Assembly (NCBI GenBank): GCA_035235625.1
Contig: CP141140.1
Coordinates: 44,077,351-44,141,350, forward strand
Length of the DNA: 64,000 bases
From: Saururus chinensis
Lineage: Eukaryota; Streptophyta; Magnoliopsida; Piperales; Saururaceae
Reading direction: 5' to 3'
The notes under the pieces are model-generated. The model was not told where the DNA came from and ran no database searches. It worked only from the letters and a program-made list of their open reading frames with translations. Position numbers and translations under genes: made by a program. Positions 47,801 through 60,237 of this stretch are shown here, piece by piece (position 1 is the first letter of the stretch; every line of letters starts with the position of its first letter).

Positions 47801-49158
47801 CGAGGACCAAGATATTGATAGAATCACTGAAGATCATTTATATGTCTATTCAGAGCCAATTGCTGATCCAGTTTGGAGGTAAAATATAATTTTACCTTCG
47901 GCAAGTATCATTTTTGCGTTCTGTTTACATTTATGAATAATACAGATGTACATGTTTTTTGACAGGGGGTGCTTTGCTATCGATCCTATCAACCATTATA
48001 GGATAGCTGCCCATTTATCTACCAAAGCATGTGATAAAGTATGGGAAGAGACAAGAAAATTGGCGAGGGTTCTTACTTTGGAAAAATTGACGAGGGATAG
48101 AGCGTGGCCAAGTAGATTTTCCAAGTGTCCCCCTACCGATGATAATATTGCATTATATTTTTTTCCTGAATGCCAGAGGTACAATTTGTTTGCTTTTTTT
48201 GGCAAAAGCTAAATGTACTTTTTTTGGGCAAAAGCCAGTGATACTATTTGTTATCATAATGTTAAATTGGCATTAATTGTGTTAAGATGGTGAGATCGTT
48301 TGCTCATATTTTATTTGCAGGGATGAAGTTATGTTTGACAAATTGGTGGATGAACTTAATGAAAGGGACTTAATTTTCAGGGCAACTCTCAACTCTTCTG
48401 AGCTTCTCATATTTTCTTCACTTGTCTTGCCAAAGAATTACTGGTGTAAGTTACTCAAAATATTTTAGCATTTGACTGTAGCCTGTTCTCTCTATATCTA
48501 ATTGTTTGCGTATGCAGTTTTCCATGGTAGACTGTATATGTGGGGGATATTTAGGTCAAGGCAAATGGATCAGCTGAAATTAACTAGTGGAGGATCATCC
48601 ACAATCAAAGATGGTCATAGAAACCCAGTTGGGGAGGATCCTTTGTTGCTTTCTTGGAATCCGGTCATGACTGGAATTGGCGGTGGCCACATTGCTTCTT
48701 CTGATGGTGACAGGAGTCAGTCCGTGTCAGAAGGTTCAGTGGAGAACCTTTGTAAGAGAGAGTCATCCAGTCGAGAAAGCACAAATGGGAGTCCTTTCCC
48801 TCTACTGAGTGCTTGTGATAAACATGAATCAGATTCCACCTTCTCATTGAGGCGTGAAAGTCATGATTGGAAATCAGGTGAGGAGTCACATTCTTCAGAG
48901 TTGTTGCCTTCTAGTTTATATGATAACTTTGTTTTTGATGGACATGGAAAAACTGAGTCTTGGAATTATGATTCCACAATCGAGGATTGTGATGTTAGTC
49001 ACAACAGCAACGCTAATACTGTTCTGACATTGTTTCCCCTGAGAGGGGGAGATATGGCTGTTGTTAATAAATTAGACAGACACAGTGTTGTTAACTTGGA
49101 GCTGGGACTTGGCTGTGCACTAAGAAAAGATGGTGACAAAAAACTTCTTGTGGTATGA
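41876..49158 (+). CDS. PHD-finger protein, AIPP2-like (six exons)
   Basis: Proposed exons: 41876-41911, 46314-46399, 46508-47878, 47966-48178, 48321-48445, 48518-49158. All introns are GT-AG, phases agree, and the product is 823 residues. Residues ~13-65 form a C4HC3 PHD finger (C-Q-K-C, C-S-Q-C, H-R-Y-C, C-H-G-C). Residues 65-200 are basic and low in complexity. Residues 203-475 are three ~92-residue tandem repeats. Residues 494-626 (from D-P-V-W-R to W-G-I-F-R-S-R-Q) match the C-terminal domain of plant AIPP2/PAIPP2-like proteins. The tail is acidic and serine-rich. In Arabidopsis AIPP2 is a nuclear chromatin reader acting with BAH-domain and CPL2 partners in gene silencing; that role here is inference. 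Exon 1 (12 residues, 4.4 kb upstream) is the least certain part: a stop directly precedes exon 2 in frame, so an upstream exon is needed, and 41876 is the best ATG with a good donor. Confidence 0.85.
42401..42520. repeat. Hairpin with 33-bp arms
   Basis: 42401-42433 and the reverse complement of 42488-42520 match at 28 of 33 bases, sharing GGCTCCCATG and CTAGGCTCACTA. The 54-bp loop shows no feature. Could be a small foldback element. Confidence 0.7.
44028..44336 (-). mobile_element. TRIM element, copy 1
   Basis: LTR-like repeats at 44028-44140 and 44258-44336 (both TGTTA..AAC to CCTAACA/CCAACA, the second internally shortened). Between them lie the reverse complement of the initiator-tRNA-Met primer site (GGCTTTGATACCA, 44245-44257) and, beside the other LTR, a reversed polypurine tract. 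No coding capacity. Same family as the copy at 60443. Confidence 0.7.
45232..45523 (-). mobile_element. TRIM element, copy 2
   Basis: LTRs 45232-45342 and 45453-45523, with primer-site complement GGCTTTGATACCA at 45440-45452. Its flanks match those of copy 1, so it derives from the tandem duplication, not from a new insertion. Confidence 0.7.
46992..47830 (+). repeat. Three tandem coding repeats in PHD gene exon 3
   Basis: Repeats begin at 46992, 47271 and 47547 (residues 203, 296, 388). Shared landmarks are H-L-E-E-V, then S/N-E-H-x-N-G/D, then K/E-E-Q-V, a W/R-I-x-x-D block, C-G-D or Y-G-N, and V-S-x-V. Frame is kept through all copies (279- and 276-bp steps). Confidence 0.85.
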
Positions 49159-50389
49159 TTTTTCATGCCTAAGCAATTTGCTTAGGTAAGTTCCCTCTAA
49201 GAATCTCCAAGGGTACCTTTTGTGATCTCATCTTGAGTATGGTTGAAGATATTTGGGCTGAACCTTTCTCCTGTCTTTTGACCTCAACTTTTTGCTTAGC
49301 TGCTAACCTGTTTCCACTTTTGATTGACGATCCATACTGGTTGTGTACCTGCTGAGGAATTGGCCACACTTGTATCACCGTGTCCATTATTGTAATGCTG
49401 GCCTCTTCTTTGGTTCCTATAAGAAACGGGTGTGGCAATTTCTGCAATTGACTTATAGTTTGTAAAAAATCAGGATGGTGTTATCCTTCTCAATAGGTTT
49501 CCTTTTGTATTACTTCCCCTTTGGTTTTTATCGATATTCTTTATGTTATTTGATTTGAAAATAGAAGAGGATTTATTATCGACAGGCGAAGCTCGTCTTT
49601 CTTCTGCATTTTGATTAGCTGAAGATGGAGTTCGACAAATTTGCCAGATAATGGAAGGACAGAAGCTGAGAGTTGAGATAATTGAGGTAGGGGAAGAAGG
49701 TTGGCAGGATTTAGGTTAATGAAAATGAAGACGAGAGAGAGAGAGAGAGAGAGAGGGAGGGGGTAAGCATTCTTCAAACAGGTGATGTGCTATATGAAGA
49801 GCTATTAAACCCTGTGTGGGTCCACTTCTATTATTTAATCGCAACTACAGGTTAAATAACCTAAGCTATACCAACTACTTGTCACGGCTAGGAAACTAGT
49901 GAGCCAAGCGTACTTAATGAACCAAAGAGGAAAAGGAAAAGTGAAAATATTTAAAATTCCCATCTTCACGGGCATCGTTTCTGTTAAAGGTAATTCACTC
50001 ATTACTTGGTTAATATTGATGATTTTTCACATTATCTGGATTTATATTAGAAAGTACATGTCACTTACTTCAGAACCAAAATCTCCTATGACCTTTCTTA
50101 TTGGTCATCCCTTTTCTCAGACTTACATACAACCTTTCCAATCTTAACTTTTTCATCAACCATTTCTCCATTCAAGAAGATTTAGAGTGTTACCGAAAAA
50201 AGAAGCAAAAAAAAGGTCACCCTTTTCTTTAGACTTACAACCTCTCCAATTTTAACATTTTTGTCGACCATTTCTCCATTCAAGAAGATTTAGAGTGTTA
50301 CCAAAAAACAAAGCAAAATTTGAGACTTTTTTTTACTAACCAAATAAATTTCCCATTGCCATCCTATAATATCTGAGATGTAATGGAGA
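49159..50389. other. 3' flank of the PHD gene
   Basis: 49159 onward is probably 3' UTR; a clear polyA signal could not be singled out. A (GA)n microsatellite lies at about 49732-49754. A minus-strand open frame (49169-49447) shows no domain. Confidence 0.4.
50104..50325 (+). repeat. 111-bp tandem duplication
   Basis: Copies start at 50104 and 50215, sharing CCCTTTTCT, ACTTACA, and the block ACCATTTCTCCATTCAAGAA followed by TTTAGAGTGTTACC. Confidence 0.8.
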
Positions 50390-50582
50390 AAATATTAGGT
50401 ATAGATAGGGTACCAATGTGGCATGCCTAGCACAAATTAGAAATTGATATATCAACGTGTTTCATGTTATGTCGGCTATTTTTGTGGAGTCAAAGAAAAA
50501 TATCATAAATGAGTCACTTTATGATTGGTGATAGGCACTACATAAGCATGCCACATTGGTACCCTATCTGTACCTAATATTT
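50390..50582. mobile_element. MITE with 36-bp terminal inverted repeats
   Basis: Arms 50390-50426 and 50546-50582 are inverted copies with one mismatch (AATATTAGGTA and GGGTACCAATGTGGCATGC are shared). Total 193 bp, no coding DNA. No sure TSD, so the superfamily is open. Confidence 0.75.
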
Positions 50583-52699
50583 ACCGTATGTGCCCCCAAA
50601 CTATCATGTAATTGGTGATTGGGGTAGTCTACAGCATGTTTGCCTCATGGTGGCAACTAGCGTAACTAGTGTCAAGGAAGGCCAAGAGGCGGATGCAAGA
50701 GAGACAAGTAAGGCTCAAAGGCTAACTAGCTTCTTCCCCCCTACCACCCTTTTCACAAAGGCCTAACTGTGGTAAATAGGCGATATTTGCCTCATGGGGT
50801 GTTGGCCTTGCCTATTCCCATGGCATGCAAGGTACTTGACAAAATGTCCATGTGCATCCTTTAAGCCGTTCTCCACCTATGTAACGAAATACCTATGAAC
50901 ATGTGATTGTGAACACAAATGTAGGTTGATAATGGCAAGTATTGTTCTCAAAAGTTTAAGGTCAAATCACAAGGAAAGAAAGTAGGAGTAATACTAATTA
51001 AAACCTAAGCTATTAATTATTGTAAAATTAATTTATCAAAATATATTAATATTTGAAAGGTTATTTGTTATTAACTAATAGAAATTAAATAAGAACTAAA
51101 TGAAAAAGTATGGGAAAAAATAAAACTAATGGAAAAACCAACATGTGAGCAAACGCTAAGGCTACGATGATCCACTTCTAATAAATGCCTAATGTCAACT
51201 TGATTCATAATATTGCTCCATTAAAAATAAAATCACGAATCAAAATATTTTCACTTAAATCAATAGTATAAGTAACAATATATGACAATTGATTGAACAT
51301 TTACTCCCATAAACATGTAGGTGATCAATTCTACGGAATTGCAAGCATTTATCATATCTTATCGTAATGACAAATCAAGTAATTTTACACATTAATAACT
51401 ATTGACATAAAAATAGAGAACCAATTTAATGTATTAAAGCATGTCATTGAATGAAAATAAACCATAGAATCTCCATTAGAAATTTAACCTGCATTAACTA
51501 GAAATTTAGCCAACCATACTTTTTTATTACTTATGAATGCTTGAATTTCATTTGCATGCGTGGAGATTTTGTAAAAAGACGAGATTTTCTCAATTGAGCT
51601 ACCCCTTGGGCTTGATCCCTCCCACCCTTCCGCTGCACCACCACTCTATAGTGGCATCGGGCCTAGAGTTTGTGGTTTTGGTCATTGATTTGAGAAAAAT
51701 TCGAGGCTTTAATATGATATAGGGATTAATTGACTAGATTTTGGGGAAAACCCAAATTGATATTTCTATGCTTGAAATTTGATGGGGCTCTTGATATTTA
51801 ATTGAAGTTGAGTCTTATCAATGCTGATTGGCCTTTGTATCTTTTTCGAAATTTTCAATTTGGTGATCTAATTACACTTTTGCATGCCTCATGGGCAATT
51901 TGGTAAATTTGCACCTTTATATTTCTCAAATTGATAATTCTTATCTCACTTTTCATGCCTATAGATTTTCTAATCTAGATTGATTTGTTGATTGTGTGAT
52001 CATTGTATTATTGATTGATTGGATTAGAATTTAGTTAGAATTGACCAAACTAGTCCTTGGGGCGTTTGGTTAATTCACTAGGTTGAATTTGTGAGTGGCC
52101 ATCTTTTGGCCAAATTTTATATCTTATCATTTTATTAATGTTTGGATGACAATTAAATGATTTTTGATGCATGTATGTGATTTGCATTAGAGTGAATTTA
52201 TCAAACTAGCCCTAGGGTTAATTTGGTAAATTTCCCCTATATTTTGTGTAGATAGAAAACTAAAATTTTGTAAACTTTAACATGACTTTTCTTGATGATT
52301 TTTATGCTTAGTAGGTAGCACATTAAGAATTCATGCTTAATTTCATGTTGAACTGAAATTACCTTAAGAGCTAATGGTAGTTTGGGTAATTCACATGCTT
52401 GTTGATTAAACGGTGATTGTGTGCATTTCTTGTGACTATTTTTAGCATAAAGCATACTTAAATCTTGATTAGATTTTGCTAAATGAGTCTTATCCTATTA
52501 ATCCATTAAGTAACACAACCATATTGCCCATATTAACTCTTTTTGTTAAACTATCTTGTTTTGTAGTTTAATTTCTTGCACCATGACAAGTAAAAATGAT
52601 CACATTTTAGTTGGAGAAGATAAAAAAGCTAAATGCATATAACTATTTTGTGTGAAAGAGGAGGATACATCATAATCTGACCCTCTTTGACCTTATTTA
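50583..52699. other. AT-rich intergenic DNA
   Basis: No gene, RNA or repeat boundary recognised. Short frames present have no domain. Confidence 0.4.
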
Positions 52700-53440
52700 T
52701 GTATTGGAGTAGGTCATTGAACTATGCCCAGATAATTGCATAACGTATAAGAGGAAAACTCATGAAAAATAAAAGGATAAGGACAACAAGGTCAAGTCTA
52801 CTATTCTAACTTTCATGGAGTCTAAGGTGGATAAGCTTTTTGAAAAGCACAAGACTATCGGAGAGATACTTGAGATAGTCTTTTATGAGGTATGAGGAGC
52901 AGACATAAGCTAATAAGGGGATGCTCTACACCAAGTATTAGAATTATAGGATAAAAGAAGGAGATGTCATCATTATTTATGACCTGGAGACCCTAGATGA
53001 CCCCATCTCTAGGGGAAGTTTAGGTGTCTAGTGTGTGAAACAACCTCCCTAAGTCCTAGGAAAGTGTGGTAACCTACCTCAATGTGATTGACCAAAAGAT
53101 GACAATGAAGGCTATGATTGCTAAGTTTAGGCTTGATTAGGAAAGAAGGAACTATATGAATGCTACTGGATCTGTGATTGCTAACTTGATATAGAATTAT
53201 GGAGGGAAGAAGGGTGGACTTGTGTCTGGTCCTTCTAAAAAAGAAAGCTTTAAAAAAAAAGGGAAAGAAGCCTCACAAAAAGGAAATAACAAGGGTAATG
53301 AATAATAAACCCCAAGGTGCCTACTTCAAATATGGCCAAGTGGGCCACTTCAAAGCTAATTGTCTCTAAAAGGATGACCAAATAAACAACAACAATAAAG
53401 GCAAGAATGAGGAGATCATTTGTGTTGTATTTGAGGCAAT
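52700..53440 (+). pseudogene. Copia gag remnant with broken zinc knuckle
   Basis: Conceptual pieces from several frames end in a gag-like basic stretch (K-K-G-K-E-A) and a knuckle region near 53322-53361 that reads Y-F-K-Y-G-Q-V-G-H-F-K-A-N-C. The spacing is that of a CCHC knuckle (C-x2-C-x4-H-x4-C), but the first two cysteines are tyrosines. Many stops. The pol part is absent. Confidence 0.5.
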
Positions 53441-55334
53441 GATGATTGATTCTAAGGAGAATAATTGGTGGTTGGAGTATAACCACAATCCATGTACTAC
53501 ACTCTAATGAGATTGATTTTTACTCATGTTTCTACTGATTCTTTTTTCCACACTCTAATATGATAAACATTTTATCCTAAGTGTGAGACTATGATATGTG
53601 TGCATATTTTTATCTTCAAAAACACTTCTAAATCTTCTGGTTTGCTTCATGTCTGCCATGTAGCTTAGAGAAGCAAACATTTTATCCTATGACTCAAATT
53701 ATACATAAATTTGATATTATTTTATTCACTGAAATAAGCCATTATAGTACATATGGTTATATATGTTCTAACAATAACATTACATGACATAGTATATGAA
53801 CACATAAACATAAATATAAATGAATTGCATACATGTAGGCATGGTGTATGTAGTTGCATGTATATGGCTTAGGTTACATGTAGCTTGCATGCTTGTCATG
53901 AACTAGAGTAGATGTAGGCAAGCCTATTGAGCTTTAGCTCATAAGTGGTTTTCCATTGTGCGTAATTAGTATGCACAAGTATGAGTGGAGTTTATAGAAG
54001 ATGGATGCAAATAACTCTTTACTGCTTAGTAATCTTGTGCTTCAAACTCACTGCCGCAATCCCTTTGAATTTAATGTTTATGTGTAATAATTTTATAAAA
54101 CTCATTTTGTTGTATTTTTCTAAATATATTTGGGGAGTTGGGTCATGACAAGTTACCCATACAAGGGGTTAGTCATTCTATATTTTAGACTTTTACATTT
54201 AAGAACTACAATTTCAAACCCATACTGAAATCCTATATTTGAGAACCCAAATTTTAAGAATATTGACCAAAATCCTAGGTTTCCAAACCATGGTTTCAAA
54301 ATGTGTAGGGCTAGAGGCATAGAGGAGGGCGATATAGAGGCTTAGAGGGAAGGAGCCTAGGGGTGATAGAGGGTAAGGTGGAGGACAATGTGTGGATTCC
54401 AACAGAGCTTTCGTGGTCTTGGCTGAGGAGGATGATGACTATCTAACAGACTCATGTAGTAGTCTAACAGACTCTGATGGAGGGGAGACCAGTGACAATC
54501 TAGAGAGGGAAGAGGGAGGGAGGTGGGAAGACTAATGGTGATGCGGTGGACTCTACTGCGGAGGAGTAGAGGACGATGATGATTCAGTGGACTCTAGTGG
54601 CAAGGCAAGTTGGTGGGAGAAGGGGAGGATAGTGGGGGAGGTGACTTCTAGAGGTGGAGAAAGATGAGAGGAACTTGTGCATTTTCAATTTTGAAGGGGG
54701 GGTTTCATAATTAAAAATGTAAGGGCTGAGTCTTGTTTAATTGTAAACTTGCATTTTAAAAGCTGGTGTTTTAAAAGCCATGATACATGGACTAATGACA
54801 TTTTAAAATGCACATAAAACACAAAACTAATAAGAGTGCAATATGAAATGCACAATCATGGAAGGTCACATCCATATATATGCAGTACCTTAAATGCTCC
54901 TCTAACCAAGTGCACAACCAATTTTTATGTAATAAATCTTTCATTTTTTTTTAATTTAGAAAATGTTCTCTTCATCCCATATAAAGTGTTCCTTTTGCTT
55001 TTTCAAAATGAGCTAATTTTAGTTCATTTACCCTAAACACTTATTTTTGGACAAAGGGAGTACTATATTGAAGGTCTTTTTCTTAAATATGTATGAAGGA
55101 TTTATTTAATATATATTTGTGTCATAGTACTTTTAAATATGAGCATGTTTATAAGATTTGGCGCACACATGTGCCTATGTACATGTGTAAGATGCTTTTG
55201 GTCGCATAATTTTTGCTACTCACGGGCTAGGCAGGTTTTAATCCACTTGCCGGCCTCATCTATATGCACAATGTCAAATCTCAATCCAATAACATGCAAC
55301 ACAATGCATATATTAACCTCTTCCTTTAAGTATA
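53441..55334. other. Intergenic DNA
   Basis: 54290-54680 is G/A-rich ('gaggatgatg', 'ggaggggaga' words), without coding signal. Nothing else is recognised. Confidence 0.35.
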
Positions 55335-55667
55335 CTCCCTCCATCTCATATTAATATTTACATTTAGAAAAATAGTGGTCTTTATTGAATGGTGAATCCC
55401 ACATTTAAGAGAAGAAAAACTATGATTATGATACTCTTTTTAAAGGGGCTGTTTGGGAGGCATTAAGGTTTGGGGAAAACGTCTTCCCCTCCCCCCCTTT
55501 GATGTGACATATTACACTCAATGGGGGAACATATTTCTCCTTAAAAGTGCCTCCCAAACAACCTCAAAGTATAAAAAAAATGCAACACTTAACTAAACAA
55601 ATTGATTTACAAAATTTTTTTAGAGTACCAATAGGAGGATAATATAATTTTTTTGAAAGGAACGAAG
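55335..55667. mobile_element. Stowaway-like MITE, interrupted
   Basis: Begins CTCCCTCCATCTCATATTAA after TA and ends near AGGAACGAAG before TA, the plant Stowaway (Tc1/mariner) end type. A second MITE is inserted at 55445-55565. Confidence 0.5.
55445..55565. mobile_element. Short MITE nested in the Stowaway-like element
   Basis: Inverted ends GGGGCTGTTTGGGAGGCA and (reverse complement) GAGGTTGTTTGGGAGGCA, flanked by AAA on both sides. 121 bp. Ends resemble Tourist/PIF types, but the AAA TSD is atypical. Confidence 0.6.
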
Positions 55668-55984
55668 TATTTATCAAGATTATATATGCTAAGAAAACTT
55701 ATATTTAACATACTTTTAATGCTCATGTATACTACTAACAACAATTTTTTTTTGGCATACACTCAATACCTATGAGGATTACTATTGAAACAAATGCATT
55801 CACATGAAAATCTATGATTGTAGCTATAAAATGGTTAATTATCAATTCTTAATTTGAATCTATGTTTACTTACAATGTTTTCTAATTATACTATTTATAC
55901 AAGTGTTATTATTAAAGAGGATTTTGCCAAAAATGGCCCTAGGATATACCATATTACACAAAATGTCTCATATTCTCATGTAAT

Positions 55985-57840
55985 ATACAAAATGGCCCTA
56001 TGCACATATAACATGAATTATCTAAAATACCCTTTTTTTTATTTTCTTCCTTAACTTTACCAATCCACTAATTCACATTTCCAACACCTCCAACTTCACT
56101 CGGCCACCGGCTCCACTTTATCCAACTTTGTCTTCACCTCCTCCTCCATTGTCACATTGTCACCTCCTCCTCCCCTCTCTCCCTCCTACCCACCCACCCT
56201 CCATCTCTCCTCCTCCCTTTTTTATCCTCAATCATTTCCTCTTCCTCTCTCTTGAAATCAAACAAGACCGGTCACAAACTAGCCAACAAATCTATTAAGA
56301 AATCTTTTTTTTCTCTACAAACTCAAATTAAAAAAAGAAAGAACCTATAAACATGTTAAACTACTGAAAACTAAGAATGATGTTTATTTTTACTTACATT
56401 TGAATTTTTCTAATGCTAAGCAAAACCTTATACTCATAATCGATAGTCAATAGTCAATAGTCGACAATTAGATTTCTTGCAATAAAGGGGATATAAGACA
56501 ACATTATGAGTGATGATATCTCCTTAAGTATTTACATTATCTTAGAAAACTAAATTGATAAAATAAAAAAATACAACAAATTTTGAATACGTGACTGTCA
56601 ACTGTCGGCTATCGAATATCCTGACTATTGGCTGTCATGCATCTGTAAAAAGTTGTTAGCACCGGAGAAGAAGATTATGACTGTTGGTGCTGGAAAACAA
56701 GGTGGTATCTAACATTGGACATTATGACAGTTGATAGTTAGGACATTCGACAACTCACAGTTGACAATGGAGATAATTGATTGTCACATGGTTAAAATTT
56801 GCTTTATTTTTTATTTTATCTATTTATTTTGTTAAGATAACTTTTTTTTGTAAATATTTAGAGAGACACTATCACTCGTAATGTTGTTTTATATACCCTT
56901 TATTGTAATAAATTTGATTGTCAATTATCGACTGTCAATTGTCAATACAAGGTTTTGCTTAGTGTTAGGAAAAATAAAATCAAGTAAAAATAAAATCTAC
57001 TCTTAGTTTTGAGTAGTTTAACATGTTTATGAGTTTATTTTTTAAGATTTGAGCTTGTAAAAAAATATATTTTTAATAGCTCTCTCGATTAGCTTGCGAC
57101 CGGTCTTATTAAATTTTAGGAGGGAGGAAGGGGAGGTGACTGAAGAGGAAAAGGGAGGAGGATAGAGGGGAGGGGAGGAGGATAGGATAAAGGGAAGAGG
57201 AAGAGGAGGGAGAGGGCAGGGATACCACTCGGGTCGGGTAAATGGTAAAACCCGATGGGTCGGGTGTGATTTTTAAAAATTAACCTAAATAGCTAATCTG
57301 ACCTGAATATAATTATAAATATAAAATTTAAAATATTATTTTTTTTAAAAAATTGAATTTTTTTTATTCTATCCGGGTAAAATGGGTTAGATTCGGATTA
57401 CAATTTTCTTAAATAGTATCGAGTTCGAGTTTGATAAAATGGCAGTAACATTTGAAGAGAGGAGGTCGAAAGAAAGAGAAAGTGGTGGTAGAAGAAGGGA
57501 AGAAGAAAAAGTAATAGGCGGAGGTGAAAAAGAAATTGGATAGAGTGAAACATGCGGTAAAGGTTACGAAGTTGGCGAAATTGGGGGTCGATGGCGGATG
57601 AAAAATGCTTTCGCGATGTCAATTTTGACACGTTAAAAACCCACTTCATCATTTTCAAACTTTTGATAAATAAGCCTCACTCATCAATGGTTTGAAAATA
57701 ATGAAGTAAAATTTTGATATATAAAAATTAACGTCGCTATAGCATTACTCATATAATTGAAGTTGGATGTTAAAGTTAAAGGATGAAGGTATTTAAGATA
57801 ATTTATATTACATGTATAGAGGTTTATAAATCTTTGTAAC
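55985..57840. mobile_element. Long inverted-repeat (foldback or MULE-like) element
   Basis: The strongest arms are 56262-56575 and 56800-57113, inverted copies at about 80 percent: both hold GACCGGTC, AAACATGTTAAACTACT and CTAAGCAAAACCTT. The outer ends (55985-56070 and about 57765-57835) are also inverted, with 'aattatctaaaataccc' against its complement. The central ~220 bp carries 'gacagttgatag'/'actgtcaactgtc' words, themselves palindromic. No transposase. Long arms fit a non-autonomous Mutator-like element, but no 9-bp TSD was confirmed. Confidence 0.6.
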
Positions 57841-57859
57841 TATATTTAATATATTTTAT

Positions 57860-58700
57860 TAATATATTTTTCGTATCCGTGATCATCGATCAAATCCGGA
57901 ATTCCATGTCCACGATAGATTCGAGTTTTAGGAACTCTGTTCGTTTAGGGGTTGTTCGATATTACTTGCAGTTAGGTGGTCTTCTACATATCCCTTTAAA
58001 ATTTTTGGAAGAAAATGATAGTTCTCTCCTAGCCTCGCCTCTCTGCTGCCTTCTTTCCTCCCCAGCGCCCCCTGCTTCTAACAATCAAGGCACACTGGTC
58101 GGGGAACTTGTCTCCTGACTCTCCTCTGTTGGGGTTTCTTTTGTTTGGCGCGTGTGATCGACGGAATTGGCGCTGGCCGCTGGGGTAATGGTATGTTGGG
58201 ATTATCTGTACCACGGTCGATGTTTTCCATGATATGTTTGGCATCTAGTGCTTGTGTTGGTCCCGTTTTCAATGATTATTCCTGTTAATGTAGTTTGTAG
58301 TAATTGTTGACTTGTGCAGGGCTGGAAGAATGACCAGAGGAGGTTGTTTCTGTTATTCTTTCTTTTCGTTGTCGTTCTGCTAAGATCTAATAATTGGAAT
58401 TCATTAGTATCTGAGTTTGTGGCCACTACGTAGCAAATGGTTTATGCGTTCCAAGTTTGGTTTTCTCAAGCATATTAGGACGCAGTCATGTTTTTCGTTT
58501 TTTATTTTCTTTCTTCGGTATTTACTGTGTAGGAGATTTTGGGGACTTACAGATGCAATGCTTATACTTCCCTCTTAAAATTTGCCCCTCAGAAGTCCCC
58601 CCCCCCCCCCCCTTTTTTTTTCTAGAAGAAGCTTTTAGAGCGGATTTTCTTCTTCTTTTGTGAATTTTTCAGTTGTTGAACAAGATAGGTGAAGTTGGGT
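57860..58700 (+). other. CpG-enriched stretch, possible gene 5' end
   Basis: 58020-58230 has many more CpG and pyrimidine-rich words than the surrounding AT-rich DNA, as at plant promoters and 5' UTRs. No exon downstream could be identified. A C16-T9 homopolymer junction lies at 58597-58621. Confidence 0.25.
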
Positions 58701-60237
58701 AGTGCCCGATACGTTTTTTCCTTTTTCTTCTAAGAGCTGGTATGAAGAAAACAGAATGCTCAGGATTTTTATTTTTTATAAGGTGGAAGTAAAATGAAAA
58801 TAATTGTTAGGAATTGGAAACACGAAGTGCAAGTAGAATGAGAGTAAATGATAGGAAGCTAGATTAATCAGCAATTAAGTATGTGCTGCTGTTGATTCTT
58901 TATTTTGTTTTTGTACTACAATTTACATGTGCTTTATTGATGAAATTAACAGAAGGATCATAAATGGGCAGTGTGGGCTCAAATTGTAACTATATTTCTA
59001 TACATACTTAAATATGACGGTTCCAGATTTTTTCTTATTGCTTCATGTCCATCTATTTGTCCTCACGGTTGCCTTCCAATTTGACATGTTTCCCAAACCA
59101 ATCCCAGCTGTTCCAAACTGTCCTCTCTTTTTCTGATTTGTAATTTGGTTGATAATGGCAATCTTGGTCGGTTATATCATAGTTGAGATAAAAAGGAAGG
59201 AGCATGATGCACCTGTCGAGGGACGGCCAACTTCTGTGCAGAAAGCATCACGATTATTTCTCTCCAATGTTTTCCACCATTTTTACTTGTTACCATGTCA
59301 ATTAATCAAGGATAAGTTGTTGGGCTGATAAAACTTTCCCTTTTCCTAAATTTTCTTTTCTAGTACTCCTTTGTTTCCCATCCAAGCAGGTCAGAAGCAC
59401 TAACAGCGTAATCTACTACAGTTATGCAAGCAGAAATTTGAGTAACTAGAAGAGAGTGATAGGCCAGAACTAGCATGCACAACCTACAGAAATGCTAATC
59501 CCATGATTTGCAACAGAAAGTGCTTTATTTCATGGTGTTTGTCTTTTATACACTTCTAGATGTTCCAATAAAAATCAATCCTGTCTATGTCTTTGATTCC
59601 ATGTTACCGGTATTGATATTTAACTAGCCTATTTATTTGATAAAATCATCATTATCAATTCCTTATTTGGACCATATAGCGCAGCAATCTAGGTTCTATT
59701 TTTTTTTTCTCTTAAAGATTGTTTATTAAATTCCTGTGAAATAAATTGGCAACTGTTGGATGAAGTTGTGCTGGATGTGGGACCACTTTAGTGGATTATG
59801 GTGCTTATGATGCAGAATAAGATTAAAGTATTTATTTCTTTTAGTTCTGTTAGGGTTAGTTTGGTCCATAGTTTGCAGTATCAGTTATTGGAGATATATC
59901 GAGGACCTAACAATAAGATAAATCATAGATATTGTAGATAGAGATATTGGGGAAAATGATATCAGTGATACAAAATTGATGTTTTCACATGGATTTTTTA
60001 ATTTCAGTGTATGTTAACATCTAAAGCTGCAATAGCAATCTCAAACATTGATAACACCATGTGAACACACTTGTATTAACATAAATTAAATGGATCACAT
60101 AGAAAAGTTATGATCAATGATAAAGAACAAGTTTGATGACACTAAACTTAGTGATGACTATTGGAGGGTTTTCACTGCCATAATGTAAAATTAGAAACAC
60201 ATGACCCTAACTCTACAATTTTATAGCAGAAGATATA
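58701..60237. other. Intergenic DNA with one small ORF
   Basis: 59155-59328 encodes 57 residues with a hydrophobic start (M-A-I-L-V-G-Y-I-I-V) and a basic middle. No family is recognised. The remainder is AT-rich without features. Confidence 0.3.
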
